Shown: piece after piece, positions 8,327 to 17,051 of the stretch
Layout of the letters: the number at the start of each line of letters is the position of its first letter
Position numbering within the stretch: position 1 is the stretch's first letter
Assembly: GCA_024233305.1 (NCBI GenBank)
Contig: JACKPV010000026.1
Location: 62,001 to 126,000, forward strand
DNA: 64,000 nucleotides
Source: Verrucomicrobiales bacterium
Lineage (GTDB): Bacteria > Verrucomicrobiota > Verrucomicrobiia > Limisphaerales > J093
Direction of reading: 5' to 3'
Program-made: the position numbers and the translations under genes
The notes under the pieces: model-generated
Told to the model about the DNA's origin: nothing
Databases searched by the model: none
The model's input: only the letters and a program-made list of their open reading frames with translations

Positions 8327-9319
8327 ATGACGGTGCCAGCCTGGATTTCCCTGGCGGCAATGGCCGCGCTGCCGGTGGCGGGGATGCTGACCGCGGCGGC
8401 TGTGGGCCGGTTCTGGCGCGGCAAACCCTGGCCCTCGGCGCGGCGGTTCGCCGTCGATGCCGCCGTGGCCGCCGGGGCGACCGTGATTATCACCGCGTGC
8501 ATTTGCCTTGGCCTCCGCTGGAGCGGCGTGGCCGACAAGCTCTTCTACCGTCCCTCGGCCCGGGACTATGGCGAACAGGGCACCCTGGGGATTGCGCCCG
8601 AGGAAGTGGCGTTCACAAGCCGCGATGGCACGCGTCTGCACGGCTGGTTCCTGCCGGCGGCGGGGGAGGCGGCGGGCACGGTGGTTCATTTTCACGGCAG
8701 CGACCGCAACCTCACTTACACGGTGCGTAACAGCGCCTGGCTGATCCGGCACGGGTTCAACGTGTTCGCCTTCGACTACCGCGGTTACGGGCGTTCGAGT
8801 GGACGGCCCTCGCGGGAAGGCTTGGTCGAGGACGGGATCGCGGCCATCGAAGCGGTCCGGACGCGCACGGGGGTGGATCCGGAGCGAATCTGCCTGTGGG
8901 GGCAGAGCATGGGCGGGCAACTGGCGATCCTGGCGGCCGCGCAGACGGATGCGGAAGGCATCCGGGCCGTGGTCGCCGAGGCCACCTACGCCTCCCCAGC
9001 GGGCCACCTGGCCGACAAGCTCGCGCAGATGGGCCCGCTGTGGCTGGTCCAGTGGGGGGCCTGGCTGGCCACGCCGGATGTGCCGGCCGCAGTCGACGAG
9101 GTGCCGCGGCTCGCCCCGGCGCCGCTGCTGTTGGTCCACGGCACGAACGATCGCGGGGTGCACCCGCGGCAGAGCGCCTTGTTGTGGGCGGCGGCGGGGG
9201 AACCGCGGGAGTTCTGGCAGGTCGAAGGGGCGGGGCACTTGCAGATCTTCCATCGGGAAGACCAGCGCGAACGCCTGGTGGCCTACTTCAAGGCCCGGTT
9301 CGCGGAGGCGTCCCCTTGA
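8327..9319 (+). CDS. Alpha/beta hydrolase, membrane-anchored
   Basis: A 330-residue protein with two hydrophobic N-terminal segments (about residues 5-25 and 42-62), then an alpha/beta-hydrolase domain. The oxyanion-side motif VVHFHGSDRN, the FDYRGYGRSSG segment, the nucleophile elbow WGQSMGGQ and the late VEGAGHLQ histidine are all in place, so the catalytic triad looks complete. The family resembles BEM46/ABHD13-like membrane hydrolases. A purine-rich GGGGGAGG lies just ahead of the ATG. The 287 bp before the start, shared with the divergent oxidoreductase, contain nothing else recognisable. Substrate unknown. Confidence 0.85.
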   Translation: MTVPAWISLAAMAALPVAGMLTAAAVGRFWRGKPWPSARRFAVDAAVAAGATVIITACICLGLRWSGVADKLFYRPSARDYGEQGTLGIAPEEVAFTSRDGTRLHGWFLPAAGEAAGTVVHFHGSDRNLTYTVRNSAWLIRHGFNVFAFDYRGYGRSSGRPSREGLVEDGIAAIEAVRTRTGVDPERICLWGQSMGGQLAILAAAQTDAEGIRAVVAEATYASPAGHLADKLAQMGPLWLVQWGAWLATPDVPAAVDEVPRLAPAPLLLVHGTNDRGVHPRQSALLWAAAGEPREFWQVEGAGHLQIFHREDQRERLVAYFKARFAEASP

Positions 9320-9431
9320 GCCGGGCGCGGGGCCGCATCACGCTGATCAGCGTCGGGCATTGGTAGGTCCAGGTGAAAGCATCGTGGTCCTACCGGCGGC
9401 CCGGCAGCCGGAAATCGCCGTCTCGCGGGCC

Positions 9432-10253
9432 TTACCGGGAGGAAGCCCCTGTGCGACGTGCCTCGTACTCCGCCACGGCCTGGGGAAGCAGCTCCTGCAG
9501 GGCGGCGATGCGGTCCTTGTCGAGCGGGTGGGTGCGAAGGAACCAGTAACCCTCGCCGCCGGCCTGCTGGTTGAATTCGGCAAACCGTTGCCAGAACGCC
9601 ACCGCCTCCCGCGGGTCGTAGCCGGCCCGGGCCATGTAAAGCAAACCGATGTGGTCCGCGTCGGATTCCTGTTTGCGGTTGTGGGGCAGGGCGACGCCGA
9701 CCTGGCTGATGACCCCGTACGCGGACGACACGGTGGCCTGGGTTTCGGGTTTGTCTCCGCCCAGGTAGGCACTCACCGCGCCCGCCACCTGCCCGCCGGT
9801 CTGGAGCAGGAGGGCGGCAGTGAGGCGTTCGCCGCCATGGCGGGCCTTGGCGTGGGCCACCTCGTGGCCGATGACGGTCGCCAGGCCACCTTCGTTCTTT
9901 GTGATGGGGAGGATTCCCGTGTAAACGCCCACCTTCCCGCCGGGCAGGCAGAAGGCGTTGGCCTCGGGACTGTCGAACAGCACGAACTCCCACTGGGCGT
10001 TGGGCAGTTCCGCGACGTCGGCGATGCGGCGGCCGACCCGCTCGATCAGGGCCTGGCTCTGAGTGTCCTTGCTCACGGGGACCTCGGCCTTGAGTTTCTC
10101 GAACTCGGACAGCCCGAGTTGCATTTCCTCGGCGGCACTCGTCAGGATGAGTTGCCGGCGTCCCGTCTCGGGCGATGTGGCGCAGCCCGTGAGCCAGAGC
10201 AGAAACGTCGCGGCGAGCGCGCCCAGGGCCGGGTTCGACAGGGTCCTTTTCAT
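9432..10253 (-). CDS. M48 family metalloprotease, lipoprotein
   Basis: A 273-residue protein. I place the start at 10253, where MKRTLSNPALGALAATFLLW begins a lipoprotein signal ending in LTGC; the longer frame from 10352 lacks a signal. The zinc site HEVAHAKARHGGE (HExxH) is intact, and a downstream ESDAD motif supplies the third ligand Glu. This places it with the LoiP/BepA-like periplasmic M48 peptidases that act in outer-membrane protein quality control. The gene is divergent from nuoB. Between it and the upstream hydrolase (9320-9431) an imperfect inverted repeat (GGTAGGTCC...GGTCCTACC) may terminate transcription from both sides. Confidence 0.88.
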   Translation of the reverse strand: MKRTLSNPALGALAATFLLWLTGCATSPETGRRQLILTSAAEEMQLGLSEFEKLKAEVPVSKDTQSQALIERVGRRIADVAELPNAQWEFVLFDSPEANAFCLPGGKVGVYTGILPITKNEGGLATVIGHEVAHAKARHGGERLTAALLLQTGGQVAGAVSAYLGGDKPETQATVSSAYGVISQVGVALPHNRKQESDADHIGLLYMARAGYDPREAVAFWQRFAEFNQQAGGEGYWFLRTHPLDKDRIAALQELLPQAVAEYEARRTGASSR

Positions 10254-10414
10254 GGGGGCAGGCTGGCACAACGCGGTGGCGAAGACAAGCCGGGGGGGCA
10301 TCCGGGCGGGGACGGGCGCGATCGGTTCCGAAGTTCGTGCGACGCGGTTCATTCAACTTGCGACCCTCCGGCGCGGACCTTAGTTTTGGCCCGTTTGCGA
10401 ATCGGGAAGGGCGC

Positions 10415-10990
10415 ATGAAGCAGGCAGCCGAAATCCAATATGACTCGCGGTTGGAAGGGGATCTGGTGGTGACCCGCCTTGATGCGGCGATCAACTGGTT
10501 TCGCAAGAACTCCCTCTGGCCGATGCCGATGGGGCTGGCTTGTTGTGCCATCGAGCTGATGGCGACCGGGGCAAGCCGGTTCGACATCTCACGTTTCGGT
10601 GCTGAAGTAATGCGGTTTTCGCCGCGGCAGAGCGACGTGATGATCGTGGCGGGCACGGTCACTTACAAAATGGCGCTCGTCGTGAAGCGCATCTACGACC
10701 AGATGGCCGATCCCAAATGGGTGATCGCGATGGGCGCCTGCGCCTCGACCGGCGGCATGTATCGCAGCTACGCCGTCTTGCAGGGGGTGGACCGGGTGAT
10801 CCCGGTGGACGTCTACGTCGCGGGTTGCCCGCCACGGCCCGAGGCATTGCTGGACGGCTTGATCAAGCTCCAGGCGAAAGTGGCCCGCGAGCCCGTGGCC
10901 TCGGTCTGGAAGCAGCCGCCGCAGGAACCCGTCCGCCCGGCTGCAGCCCTCGCCTTGGACGCTCCGACCCAGGCCGTTCCCAAACCATGA
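10415..10990 (+). CDS. nuoB: NADH-quinone oxidoreductase subunit B
   Basis: A 191-residue subunit of complex I that holds cluster N2, the last Fe-S centre before quinone. The ligand set is visible: tandem Cys in MGLACCAIE, a third Cys in MGACASTGG and a fourth in VAGCPPRPEA. The start at 10415 follows GGGAAGGG; the 26 residues upstream in frame match nothing. This is the first nuo gene of the cluster; nuoA, which normally precedes it, is not present here or elsewhere in the window. The C-terminus has an extra roughly 30 residues rich in Pro and Ala. nuoC starts 1 bp after the stop. Confidence 0.96.
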   Translation: MKQAAEIQYDSRLEGDLVVTRLDAAINWFRKNSLWPMPMGLACCAIELMATGASRFDISRFGAEVMRFSPRQSDVMIVAGTVTYKMALVVKRIYDQMADPKWVIAMGACASTGGMYRSYAVLQGVDRVIPVDVYVAGCPPRPEALLDGLIKLQAKVAREPVASVWKQPPQEPVRPAAALALDAPTQAVPKP

Positions 10991-10991
10991 C

Positions 10992-11576
10992 ATGAACGCG
11001 CGCGACCTGGCCAGGCAGCTTCGCATCCACTTCCTGCACAGCGTAACCGAACCGGCCGAGTTCCGGGGCGAACTGACCGTGCGTTTGACCGAGCCGTCAC
11101 AGCTGCCCGAAGTGGCCGGCTTCCTGCGCGACGAGCTCAAGTTCGATCTGCTGCTCGACGTGACCAGCCTTGACAATTACGGCGAGGATCCGCGCTGGAC
11201 GCTCGTCTACGAATTCTACTCGCTGGCCCACCGGGCGCATTTGCGTCTCAAGACCGACGTGTCCGAGGAGGTTTCCGAATTGCCCACGATCTGCCGGGTG
11301 TGGCGCACCGCCGAATGGCACGAGCGCGAGATTTACGACATGATGGGGATCCGCTTCACCGGGCATCCGGATCTCCGGCGGATTCTGATGTGGGAGGGGT
11401 ATCCCTACTTTCCCCTCCGCAAGGACTTCCCCCTCGAGGGCCGGCCGTCCGCGATGCCGGAGGTGGCGTTCAGCGAGCGGGCGCCTCTGGAGGGTGGTCC
11501 GTTCGTGACGGCGCCGGGCGCGAAGGATGCCATCCGGCGGGAGCCCCGCGTGAGACGACCGGGAGGTGAGGGATGA
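10992..11576 (+). CDS. nuoC: NADH-quinone oxidoreductase subunit C
   Basis: A 194-residue peripheral-arm subunit (30 kDa family). The signature EREIYDMMGIRFTGHPDLRR is intact, followed by GYPYFPLRKDFPLEGRP. It is a separate protein, not fused to NuoD as in E. coli. It overlaps nuoD by 4 bp (ATGA at 11573), which implies translational coupling. It acts in the cytoplasmic arm of complex I, scaffolding the quinone-reducing module. Confidence 0.96.
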   Translation: MNARDLARQLRIHFLHSVTEPAEFRGELTVRLTEPSQLPEVAGFLRDELKFDLLLDVTSLDNYGEDPRWTLVYEFYSLAHRAHLRLKTDVSEEVSELPTICRVWRTAEWHEREIYDMMGIRFTGHPDLRRILMWEGYPYFPLRKDFPLEGRPSAMPEVAFSERAPLEGGPFVTAPGAKDAIRREPRVRRPGGEG

Positions 11577-12799
11577 AGACGGTGCGCCAAGTGGTCCAAC
11601 CCGATCCGGCCGCCGCCGCGGAGCTGCAAGGGGATCGACTCGTCCTGAACATGGGCCCCTCCCATCCCTCGACGCACGGCGTCCTGCGGCTGATTGTCGA
11701 ACTGGACGGCGAGGTCATCACGAAGGCCCAGCCGGACGTGGGGTACCTGCATCGCGGCGACGAGAAGATCGCCGAGAACATGACCTACACGCAGTTCATC
11801 CCGTACACGGACCGGTTGGACTACCTGGCGCCGCTGGCCAACAACGTGGCCTATGTGCTCGCGGTCGAGAAGCTCCTCGGCCTCACCGACCGGATGCCGT
11901 TGCGCGGTCAGTACATCCGGGTGATCTGCTGCGAGCTGGCCCGCATCTCGGCGCACCTGCTCGGGCTCGGCGCCTTCGCGATGGATGTCGGCGCCATGAC
12001 CGTTTTTCTTTACGCCTCGACCCAGCGCGAGAAGATCTACAATCTCTGCGAATCCCTCACCGGCGCCCGGTTCACGACCAGTTACACCCGGATCGGCGGT
12101 CTGGCCCGGGATCTGCCCGAGGGGTGGGGCGAACAATGCCGGCAGTTCGCCGCCGAGGTGATCGTCGCCATCAACGAGATCGAACAGCTGCTTACCCGCA
12201 ACCGCATCTGGGTCGAGCGCACCCGCGACATCGGCGTGATCCGGCCGGACGCCGCGATCAGCTACGGGTTGACCGGCCCGAATTTGCGCGCGTCGGGCGT
12301 GGATCACGACCTGCGCAAGGCCCATCCGTATCTCGTCTATGACCGCGTGCAATTCGACGTGCCGCTGGGTTCGGTGGGCGATTGTTACGACCGCTACCTC
12401 GTGCGGATGGAGGAAATGCGCCAGAGCGCGCGCATCATCAACCAATGCCTCGATCAGCTGCCCGACGGCCCGGTCAACGTCGAGGACGGCAAGGTGGTGC
12501 TGCCGCCCAAGGCGCGCGTCATGACCCGGATGGAGGAGTTGATCCACCAGTTCATGCTGGTGACGCAGGGGGTGAATGTGCCGCCCGGCGAGGTCTATTT
12601 CGGCGCCGAGAATCCCAAGGGCGAACTGGGCTTCTACATCCACAGCCGGGGCGGAGGCACCCCCTACCGGCTCAAAATCCGGGCGCCCTCGTTCGTCAAC
12701 CTGAGCATTCTCCCGGAACTGTTGCCCGGCCACATGATGAGCGATGTGGTTGCCATCCTCGGGTCGCTGGACTTCGTGATGGGCGAATGCGACCGCTGA
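11573..12799 (+). CDS. nuoD: NADH-quinone oxidoreductase subunit D
   Basis: A 408-residue 49-kDa subunit that forms the quinone pocket with NuoB. Diagnostic segments are NMGPSHPSTHGVLR near the N-terminus, GYLHRGDEKIAE, and the C-terminal GLDFVMGECDR-like end (here GSLDFVMGECDR). Length is normal for the stand-alone form. It overlaps nuoC at its start and is followed 5 bp later by nuoE. Confidence 0.97.
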   Translation: MKTVRQVVQPDPAAAAELQGDRLVLNMGPSHPSTHGVLRLIVELDGEVITKAQPDVGYLHRGDEKIAENMTYTQFIPYTDRLDYLAPLANNVAYVLAVEKLLGLTDRMPLRGQYIRVICCELARISAHLLGLGAFAMDVGAMTVFLYASTQREKIYNLCESLTGARFTTSYTRIGGLARDLPEGWGEQCRQFAAEVIVAINEIEQLLTRNRIWVERTRDIGVIRPDAAISYGLTGPNLRASGVDHDLRKAHPYLVYDRVQFDVPLGSVGDCYDRYLVRMEEMRQSARIINQCLDQLPDGPVNVEDGKVVLPPKARVMTRMEELIHQFMLVTQGVNVPPGEVYFGAENPKGELGFYIHSRGGGTPYRLKIRAPSFVNLSILPELLPGHMMSDVVAILGSLDFVMGECDR

Positions 12800-12804
12800 A
12801 TCTC

Positions 12805-13311
12805 ATGGCCGTTGAAACTCCGAGCGTGAATCCGGATCTGCCCGCCGCCCTCGTGGCCGAAATCGACGAGGTCATCACGCATTACCCGCAGAAGCGCAGC
12901 GCGGCGGTGATGGTCCTGCACGCGTTGCAGGACCATTTCGGATGCCTCACCCCGCCGGCAATGGAGTGGGCCGCCGCCCGCCTGGGAATCGAGCCCATCC
13001 AGGTGCTCGAATTGGTGACCTTCTACCCGATGTTCCGGCAGGAGCCGGCCGGTCGGTTTCATCTGCGCATTTGCCGGACCTTGAGCTGTGCCCTGGCCGG
13101 TTCCCACGCCCTGCACGGTCAGCTGTGCCGCAACCTCGGGCTGGACCCCGAGGCCCACGGATTGCAGACCACGGAGGACGGCCGGTTCAGCGTCGAGTTC
13201 GTCGAGTGCCTGGCGGCTTGCGGCACCCCGCCGGTTATGATGTGCAACGACCGCTGTCATGAGGCGGTAACCCTGGAACGGGCGGAGGCGATCCTCAACG
13301 AATGCCGTTGA
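12805..13311 (+). CDS. nuoE: NADH-quinone oxidoreductase subunit E
   Basis: A 168-residue thioredoxin-fold subunit (24 kDa) that holds the [2Fe-2S] cluster N1a. The four ligands appear as CRTLSC and ECLAAC. The N-terminal helical part (HYPQKRSAAVMVLHALQDHFG) is typical. The start is the ATG at 12805, five bases after the nuoD stop. The gene is separated from nuoF by about 550 bp of repeats and an antisense tRNA gene, an unusual break inside the electron-input module. Confidence 0.95.
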   Translation: MAVETPSVNPDLPAALVAEIDEVITHYPQKRSAAVMVLHALQDHFGCLTPPAMEWAAARLGIEPIQVLELVTFYPMFRQEPAGRFHLRICRTLSCALAGSHALHGQLCRNLGLDPEAHGLQTTEDGRFSVEFVECLAACGTPPVMMCNDRCHEAVTLERAEAILNECR

Positions 13312-13373
13312 AATGGTGAGAAAAACCAGGGTCCATTCAACGGTTCAGAACCCACGGCCCGCCGCGGCCCTGG

Positions 13374-13500
13374 CGGAGTGCGGTGACCCCGACACCGCTT
13401 TTCGGGCTTCGGGGCGCTTCGGGTATTCGGAAGCCGGTCCGGCCACGAAAGCGCCGTCGCCGCTCCGCTCTGCCGGCGCACTCCCAAATGGGGTCGCTTC
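13374..13500 (+). repeat. Dispersed repeat family 3, copy 1
   Basis: About 127 bp beginning GGAGTGCGGTGACCCCGAC, with the core ACACCGCTTTTCGGG and GAAAGCGCCGTCGCC. It is followed at 13540 by a diverged tandem copy; a third copy lies at 20983-21100. No coding signal. It lies between nuoE and the antisense tRNA-Gln gene. Confidence 0.75.
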
Positions 13501-13539
13501 CCAACGTCAGCGCGGCATCGGTGGGAGGGCAGGCCTTCT

Positions 13540-13660
13540 GGAGTGCGGTGGCTGGGACACCGTTTTTCGGCACCGCGGCTCGGATGGCACTCCCGGAGGT
13601 CGGACCGGCCGCGAAAGCGCCGTTGTCGCCCCGCATGGCGGGTGCACTTCCGAACGGAGC
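13540..13660 (+). repeat. Dispersed repeat family 3, copy 2
   Basis: Second copy in direct orientation: GGAGTGCGGTGGCTGGGACA, then CCGTTTTTCGGC, then GCGAAAGCGCCGTTGTCGCC. The copies share the outer blocks and differ in the middle, as expected for an old duplication. Confidence 0.75.
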
Positions 13661-13724
13661 GGAGTTACGGCGCGCCTTGGACGCAGTGAATCGAGGAATC
13701 CAGCGAGTGGGGAAGCGCCATGGT

Positions 13725-13798
13725 TGGCTGCCGGACTAGGATTCGAACCTAGACAAACAGATCCAGAGTCTGCTGTGCTACCGTTACACCATCCGGCA
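13725..13798 (-). tRNA. tRNA-Gln (anticodon CUG)
   Basis: On the minus strand the gene starts TGCCGGATGGTGTAACGGTA (from 13798). The acceptor stem TGCCGGA pairs with TCCGGCA ahead of discriminator G and an encoded CCA at 13727-13725. The anticodon stem CAGA/TCTG closes a 7-base loop CTCTGGA, giving CUG. The T-arm has GGTTCGAATCC. It is transcribed against the nuo operon, in the gap between nuoE and nuoF. Confidence 0.95.
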
Positions 13799-13857
13799 TC
13801 GAACGTCCGAGCAGGGTAGGGGGTTCCCGCCCCGAGTCAAGACCACAGAATTCATCC

Positions 13858-15309
13858 ATGCCTGCGGAACATCGTCTCATCCTCAGAAACATCGATCAAC
13901 CGGGCTACACGACAGACCTCGAATGCTACCGGCGGCATGGCGGTTACGAGGCGCTGAAGCGGTCGCTGGCCCTGGGAACGGTGACCGGCGCTGACGGAAC
14001 CTCGATCTCCGCCCCGGAACACCTGCGTCAGGAGGTCACGCGGTCGGGGTTGCGCGGCCGTGGCGGAGCCGGATTTTCCTGCGGCCTGAAGTGGTCCTTG
14101 GTCGACCGCAAGAGCGGCAAGCCGATCTACCTGGTTTGCAACGCTGATGAATCGGAGCCGGGCACCTTCAAGGACCGGCAGATCATCCACAAGGACCCGC
14201 ACCAATTGCTCGAGGGCATGATCCTCGCCTGCTACGCCAACGACGTTCATCTCGCCTACATCTACATCCGGGGCGAATTCATGGAGGGAGCGCGTATTCT
14301 GAACCGCGCCCTGCGGGAAGCCCGCGAAAACGGCCTGCTCGGGCGTAACATTCTGGGCTCGGGATACGACCTCGAGATTCACGTTCATCGTGGCGCGGGC
14401 GCCTACATCTGCGGGGAGGAAACCGGTCTGCTCGAATCCCTCGAGGGCAAGCGTCCGTATCCCCGCGTCAAACCCCCCTATTACCCGGCGGTCCTCGGCC
14501 TCTACCTCTGTCCGACCATCGTCAACAACGTCGAGACCCTCTGCGCCGTGAAGCACGTCATCGAGCTGGGTGGCGCCGAATACGCCAAGCTCGGCACGCC
14601 GAACAACACCGGCACCCGCATCGTGTGCGTCAGCGGTCACGTGCAGCGACCCGGCTATTACGAGATCGAGGTCGGCCGGGTGACGTTGCGGGAGTTGATC
14701 ATGTCGCCCGACCTCGGTGGCGGTCTGCGCGAAGGCCGCAAACTCAAGGCGATCATCCCCGGCGGCGTCTCCGCCAAGGTCTTCAAGGCGGGCGAAAAGG
14801 TGAAACTCAAGGGGCGCAACCGCGACGGCACCGAGGCCGAGGTCAGCGTGGACGTGCTCGATCTGCCTTACGATTTCACCACCCTGACGGCGGCCGGCAG
14901 CATGTCCGGCTCGGGCGCCATCATCGTGCTGGATGATTCCACCGACGTGGTGGACACCCTGGCCAACCTCAGCGATTTCTTCGCCCACGAAAGCTGCGGC
15001 CAATGCACTCCTTGCCGCGAGGGCGCGCTCTGGATGTCCAAGGTGCTCCGCCGCCTTACGCACGGCGGCGGGCGACGGGTCGATGCCGAGCACCTGCTGC
15101 ACATCGCGGACAACATCCCGGGCGGCCGGACCATCTGCGCATTCGGCGAGGCCTGCTCCTGGCCGGTGCAAAGTTTCGTGGGCAAGTTCAAGGACGAATT
15201 CGAGGCGCGGGGGGCAAAGGACGAAGCCGCCCGCACCGCCGGGACTCCAGCCCCTGCCACCGATGCCCGATTGGCTGCCAGTCCCGATGCCCGGCCATAC
15301 GACGGCTGA
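13858..15309 (+). CDS. nuoF: NADH-quinone oxidoreductase subunit F
   Basis: A 483-residue subunit (51 kDa) that binds FMN and NADH and carries cluster N3. The FMN/NADH region shows GLRGRGGAGF and CNADESEPGTFKDR, then GAGAYICGEETGLLESLEGK. The N3 ligands appear in ESCGQCTPCREG plus a later Cys in TICAFGEA. Residues around 310-335 (KAGEKVKLKGRNRDGTEAEV) form a small charged insertion not typical of the E. coli protein. The C-terminal 35 residues are low-complexity. The start ATG at 13858 lies just downstream of the antisense tRNA-Gln, so a promoter for nuoFGHI may sit within or beside that gene. Confidence 0.96.
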   Translation: MPAEHRLILRNIDQPGYTTDLECYRRHGGYEALKRSLALGTVTGADGTSISAPEHLRQEVTRSGLRGRGGAGFSCGLKWSLVDRKSGKPIYLVCNADESEPGTFKDRQIIHKDPHQLLEGMILACYANDVHLAYIYIRGEFMEGARILNRALREARENGLLGRNILGSGYDLEIHVHRGAGAYICGEETGLLESLEGKRPYPRVKPPYYPAVLGLYLCPTIVNNVETLCAVKHVIELGGAEYAKLGTPNNTGTRIVCVSGHVQRPGYYEIEVGRVTLRELIMSPDLGGGLREGRKLKAIIPGGVSAKVFKAGEKVKLKGRNRDGTEAEVSVDVLDLPYDFTTLTAAGSMSGSGAIIVLDDSTDVVDTLANLSDFFAHESCGQCTPCREGALWMSKVLRRLTHGGGRRVDAEHLLHIADNIPGGRTICAFGEACSWPVQSFVGKFKDEFEARGAKDEAARTAGTPAPATDARLAASPDARPYDG

Positions 15310-15336
15310 AACCAGGGGGTCCGAGATCCACACGCG

Positions 15337-17037
15337 ATGAGCACGGTCATGCAAAGAGAAGCGCCGCCCGCCACGACGGGCACCGTGGAGACATTTACGG
15401 TGAAGGTCAACGGACGTGAAGTTGTGGTGCCGCGGACCACGCCCGATCCCGTTTCCGGCCAGGCGCTGGCCACGACGATGATTCAGGCATGCGCGGCGGT
15501 GGGCGTCGAGGTGCCGCATTATTGCTATCACCCGAAGCTGCCCGTGGCCGGGAACTGCCGGATGTGCCTGGTCGAGTTCGGCACCCCGGCGCTCGGGCCG
15601 GACCGCCAGCCGGTGCTGAATCCCGACGGCTCCCTGCAAATCCGCAAATCGCCCCGGCCCGCCATCGCTTGCGCCACGCCCGTGTCGCCCGGCATGGAGA
15701 TCTACACCGAGACCGCCGGCGTGAAACAAATGCGTGAGGCGGTGCTCGAATTCCTGCTGGTCAACCACCCGCTCGATTGCCCGATCTGCGATCAGGCCGG
15801 TGAATGCAAACTCCAGGAATACGCGCTCGATTACGGGCGGTCGGCCAGCCGGTTCGAGGAGGTCAAAGTCCACAAACCCAAGGCCGTCGACCTCGGGCCG
15901 CGCATCATGCTCGACGACGAACGCTGCATCCTCTGCACGCGCTGCATCCGGTTCACCCGCGATGTCGTCGGGGATGACGCCCTGGGGATCGTCAACCGCG
16001 GCGGCTACAATGCGATCGCGGCCTATCCCGGCCGCCAATTCGACAACAACTACACCCTCAACACCGTCGATCTCTGCCCGGTCGGCGCGCTCACGTCGAA
16101 GGATTTCCGGTTCCAGATGCGGGTCTGGTTCCTAAAGGAAACCAAGTCCCTCTGCGCCGGTTGCGCGACCGGGTGCAACATCCTCGTCGGGTCGCGCGCC
16201 GATCAGGTCTACCGCTTCACGCCGCGCGCCAATGACGCCGTCAATTCCGGCTGGATGTGCGATGCCGGACGGTTGAACTACCGGTGGATCGGTCGGGAAG
16301 ACCGGTTGCAGACGCCCGAAAGCCGCCGTTCGGGAGCGCGCCATTGGTCGGCGGTCCTCGAGGAACTCGCGGCCGTGCTGGAAGGCGCGCCGCCGGGATC
16401 GGTGGCGATCATCGCTTCCGCCCGCCAGACCAGCGAGGAGCTGTACCTGCTCAAACAACTCGCTGCCCATTTGGGCGCCCGCACCGATTCGCTGCCCCGG
16501 ATCGGCGAGGAGGACAAGTTCCTCGTTCACGAGGACAAAAACCCGAACAGCAACGGCGCGCGTCTGCTCGGGGTCTGCTACACCGAGATGGGCATCAACC
16601 TGCCCTACGTCGTCCAGGACATCGAAGCCGGCAAAATCCGGACCTTGATCGTGTTCGGCGAGGACCTGACCCGCGAGGAATGGGAACTGCCCGAGGGCTG
16701 GCTGGACAAGCTCGAGACCCTGGTCGTCAGCGACATCCTGCCCAATGGCCTGACCAAGCGCGCGCATTTCCTCCTGCCCGGCTGCGCCCACGTAGAGAAA
16801 CGGGGCAGCTTCATCAACGCGCACGGCCGGGTGCAGCGGTTCATGAAGGCGGTGGAACCGCCGGGCGATGCGCGCCCCGAGGTCGAGCTTCTCGGCGAAC
16901 TGCTGCATCGGCTGACCGGCACGCCACTGCCGGCCAGCCTGGAGGGACTGTTCAACCGGATGTGCGCCGACACCCCCGCGCTCAAAGGCCGGACCTGGGC
17001 GGACCTCGGGGACCAGGGAGTTACGGTTCCCGTCTGA
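15337..17037 (+). CDS. nuoG: NADH-quinone oxidoreductase subunit G, short form
   Basis: A 566-residue subunit, much shorter than the E. coli protein (about 900). Cluster ligands are visible in order: the [2Fe-2S] set in HYCYHPKLPVAGNCRMCLVE, the His/Cys set in HPLDCPICDQAGEC, and a [4Fe-4S] set in CILCTRC plus LCPVGAL. A further set, CAGCATGC followed after 27 residues by Cys in GWMCDAGR, matches the C-x2-C-x3-C-x27-C pattern of the off-pathway cluster N7 known from E. coli and Thermus. The remaining C-terminal half is a reduced molybdopterin-oxidoreductase-like domain. nuoH follows after 14 bp. Confidence 0.95.
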   Translation: MSTVMQREAPPATTGTVETFTVKVNGREVVVPRTTPDPVSGQALATTMIQACAAVGVEVPHYCYHPKLPVAGNCRMCLVEFGTPALGPDRQPVLNPDGSLQIRKSPRPAIACATPVSPGMEIYTETAGVKQMREAVLEFLLVNHPLDCPICDQAGECKLQEYALDYGRSASRFEEVKVHKPKAVDLGPRIMLDDERCILCTRCIRFTRDVVGDDALGIVNRGGYNAIAAYPGRQFDNNYTLNTVDLCPVGALTSKDFRFQMRVWFLKETKSLCAGCATGCNILVGSRADQVYRFTPRANDAVNSGWMCDAGRLNYRWIGREDRLQTPESRRSGARHWSAVLEELAAVLEGAPPGSVAIIASARQTSEELYLLKQLAAHLGARTDSLPRIGEEDKFLVHEDKNPNSNGARLLGVCYTEMGINLPYVVQDIEAGKIRTLIVFGEDLTREEWELPEGWLDKLETLVVSDILPNGLTKRAHFLLPGCAHVEKRGSFINAHGRVQRFMKAVEPPGDARPEVELLGELLHRLTGTPLPASLEGLFNRMCADTPALKGRTWADLGDQGVTVPV

Positions 17038-17051
17038 AACGGGAGGCCACC

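Noticed and set aside
9317..9340. TGAGCCGG at the alpha/beta hydrolase stop as another repeat terminus
   Set aside because: Only the first seven bases match; the following sequence does not resemble family 1 or 2.
10253..10414. A hidden nuoA before nuoB
   Set aside because: No frame with three membrane helices and NuoA motifs exists; the gap is only 161 bp.
13852..16038. A 728-residue frame on the minus strand
   Set aside because: Antisense to nuoF and nuoG, whose Fe-S motifs are unambiguous; the minus frame has none.
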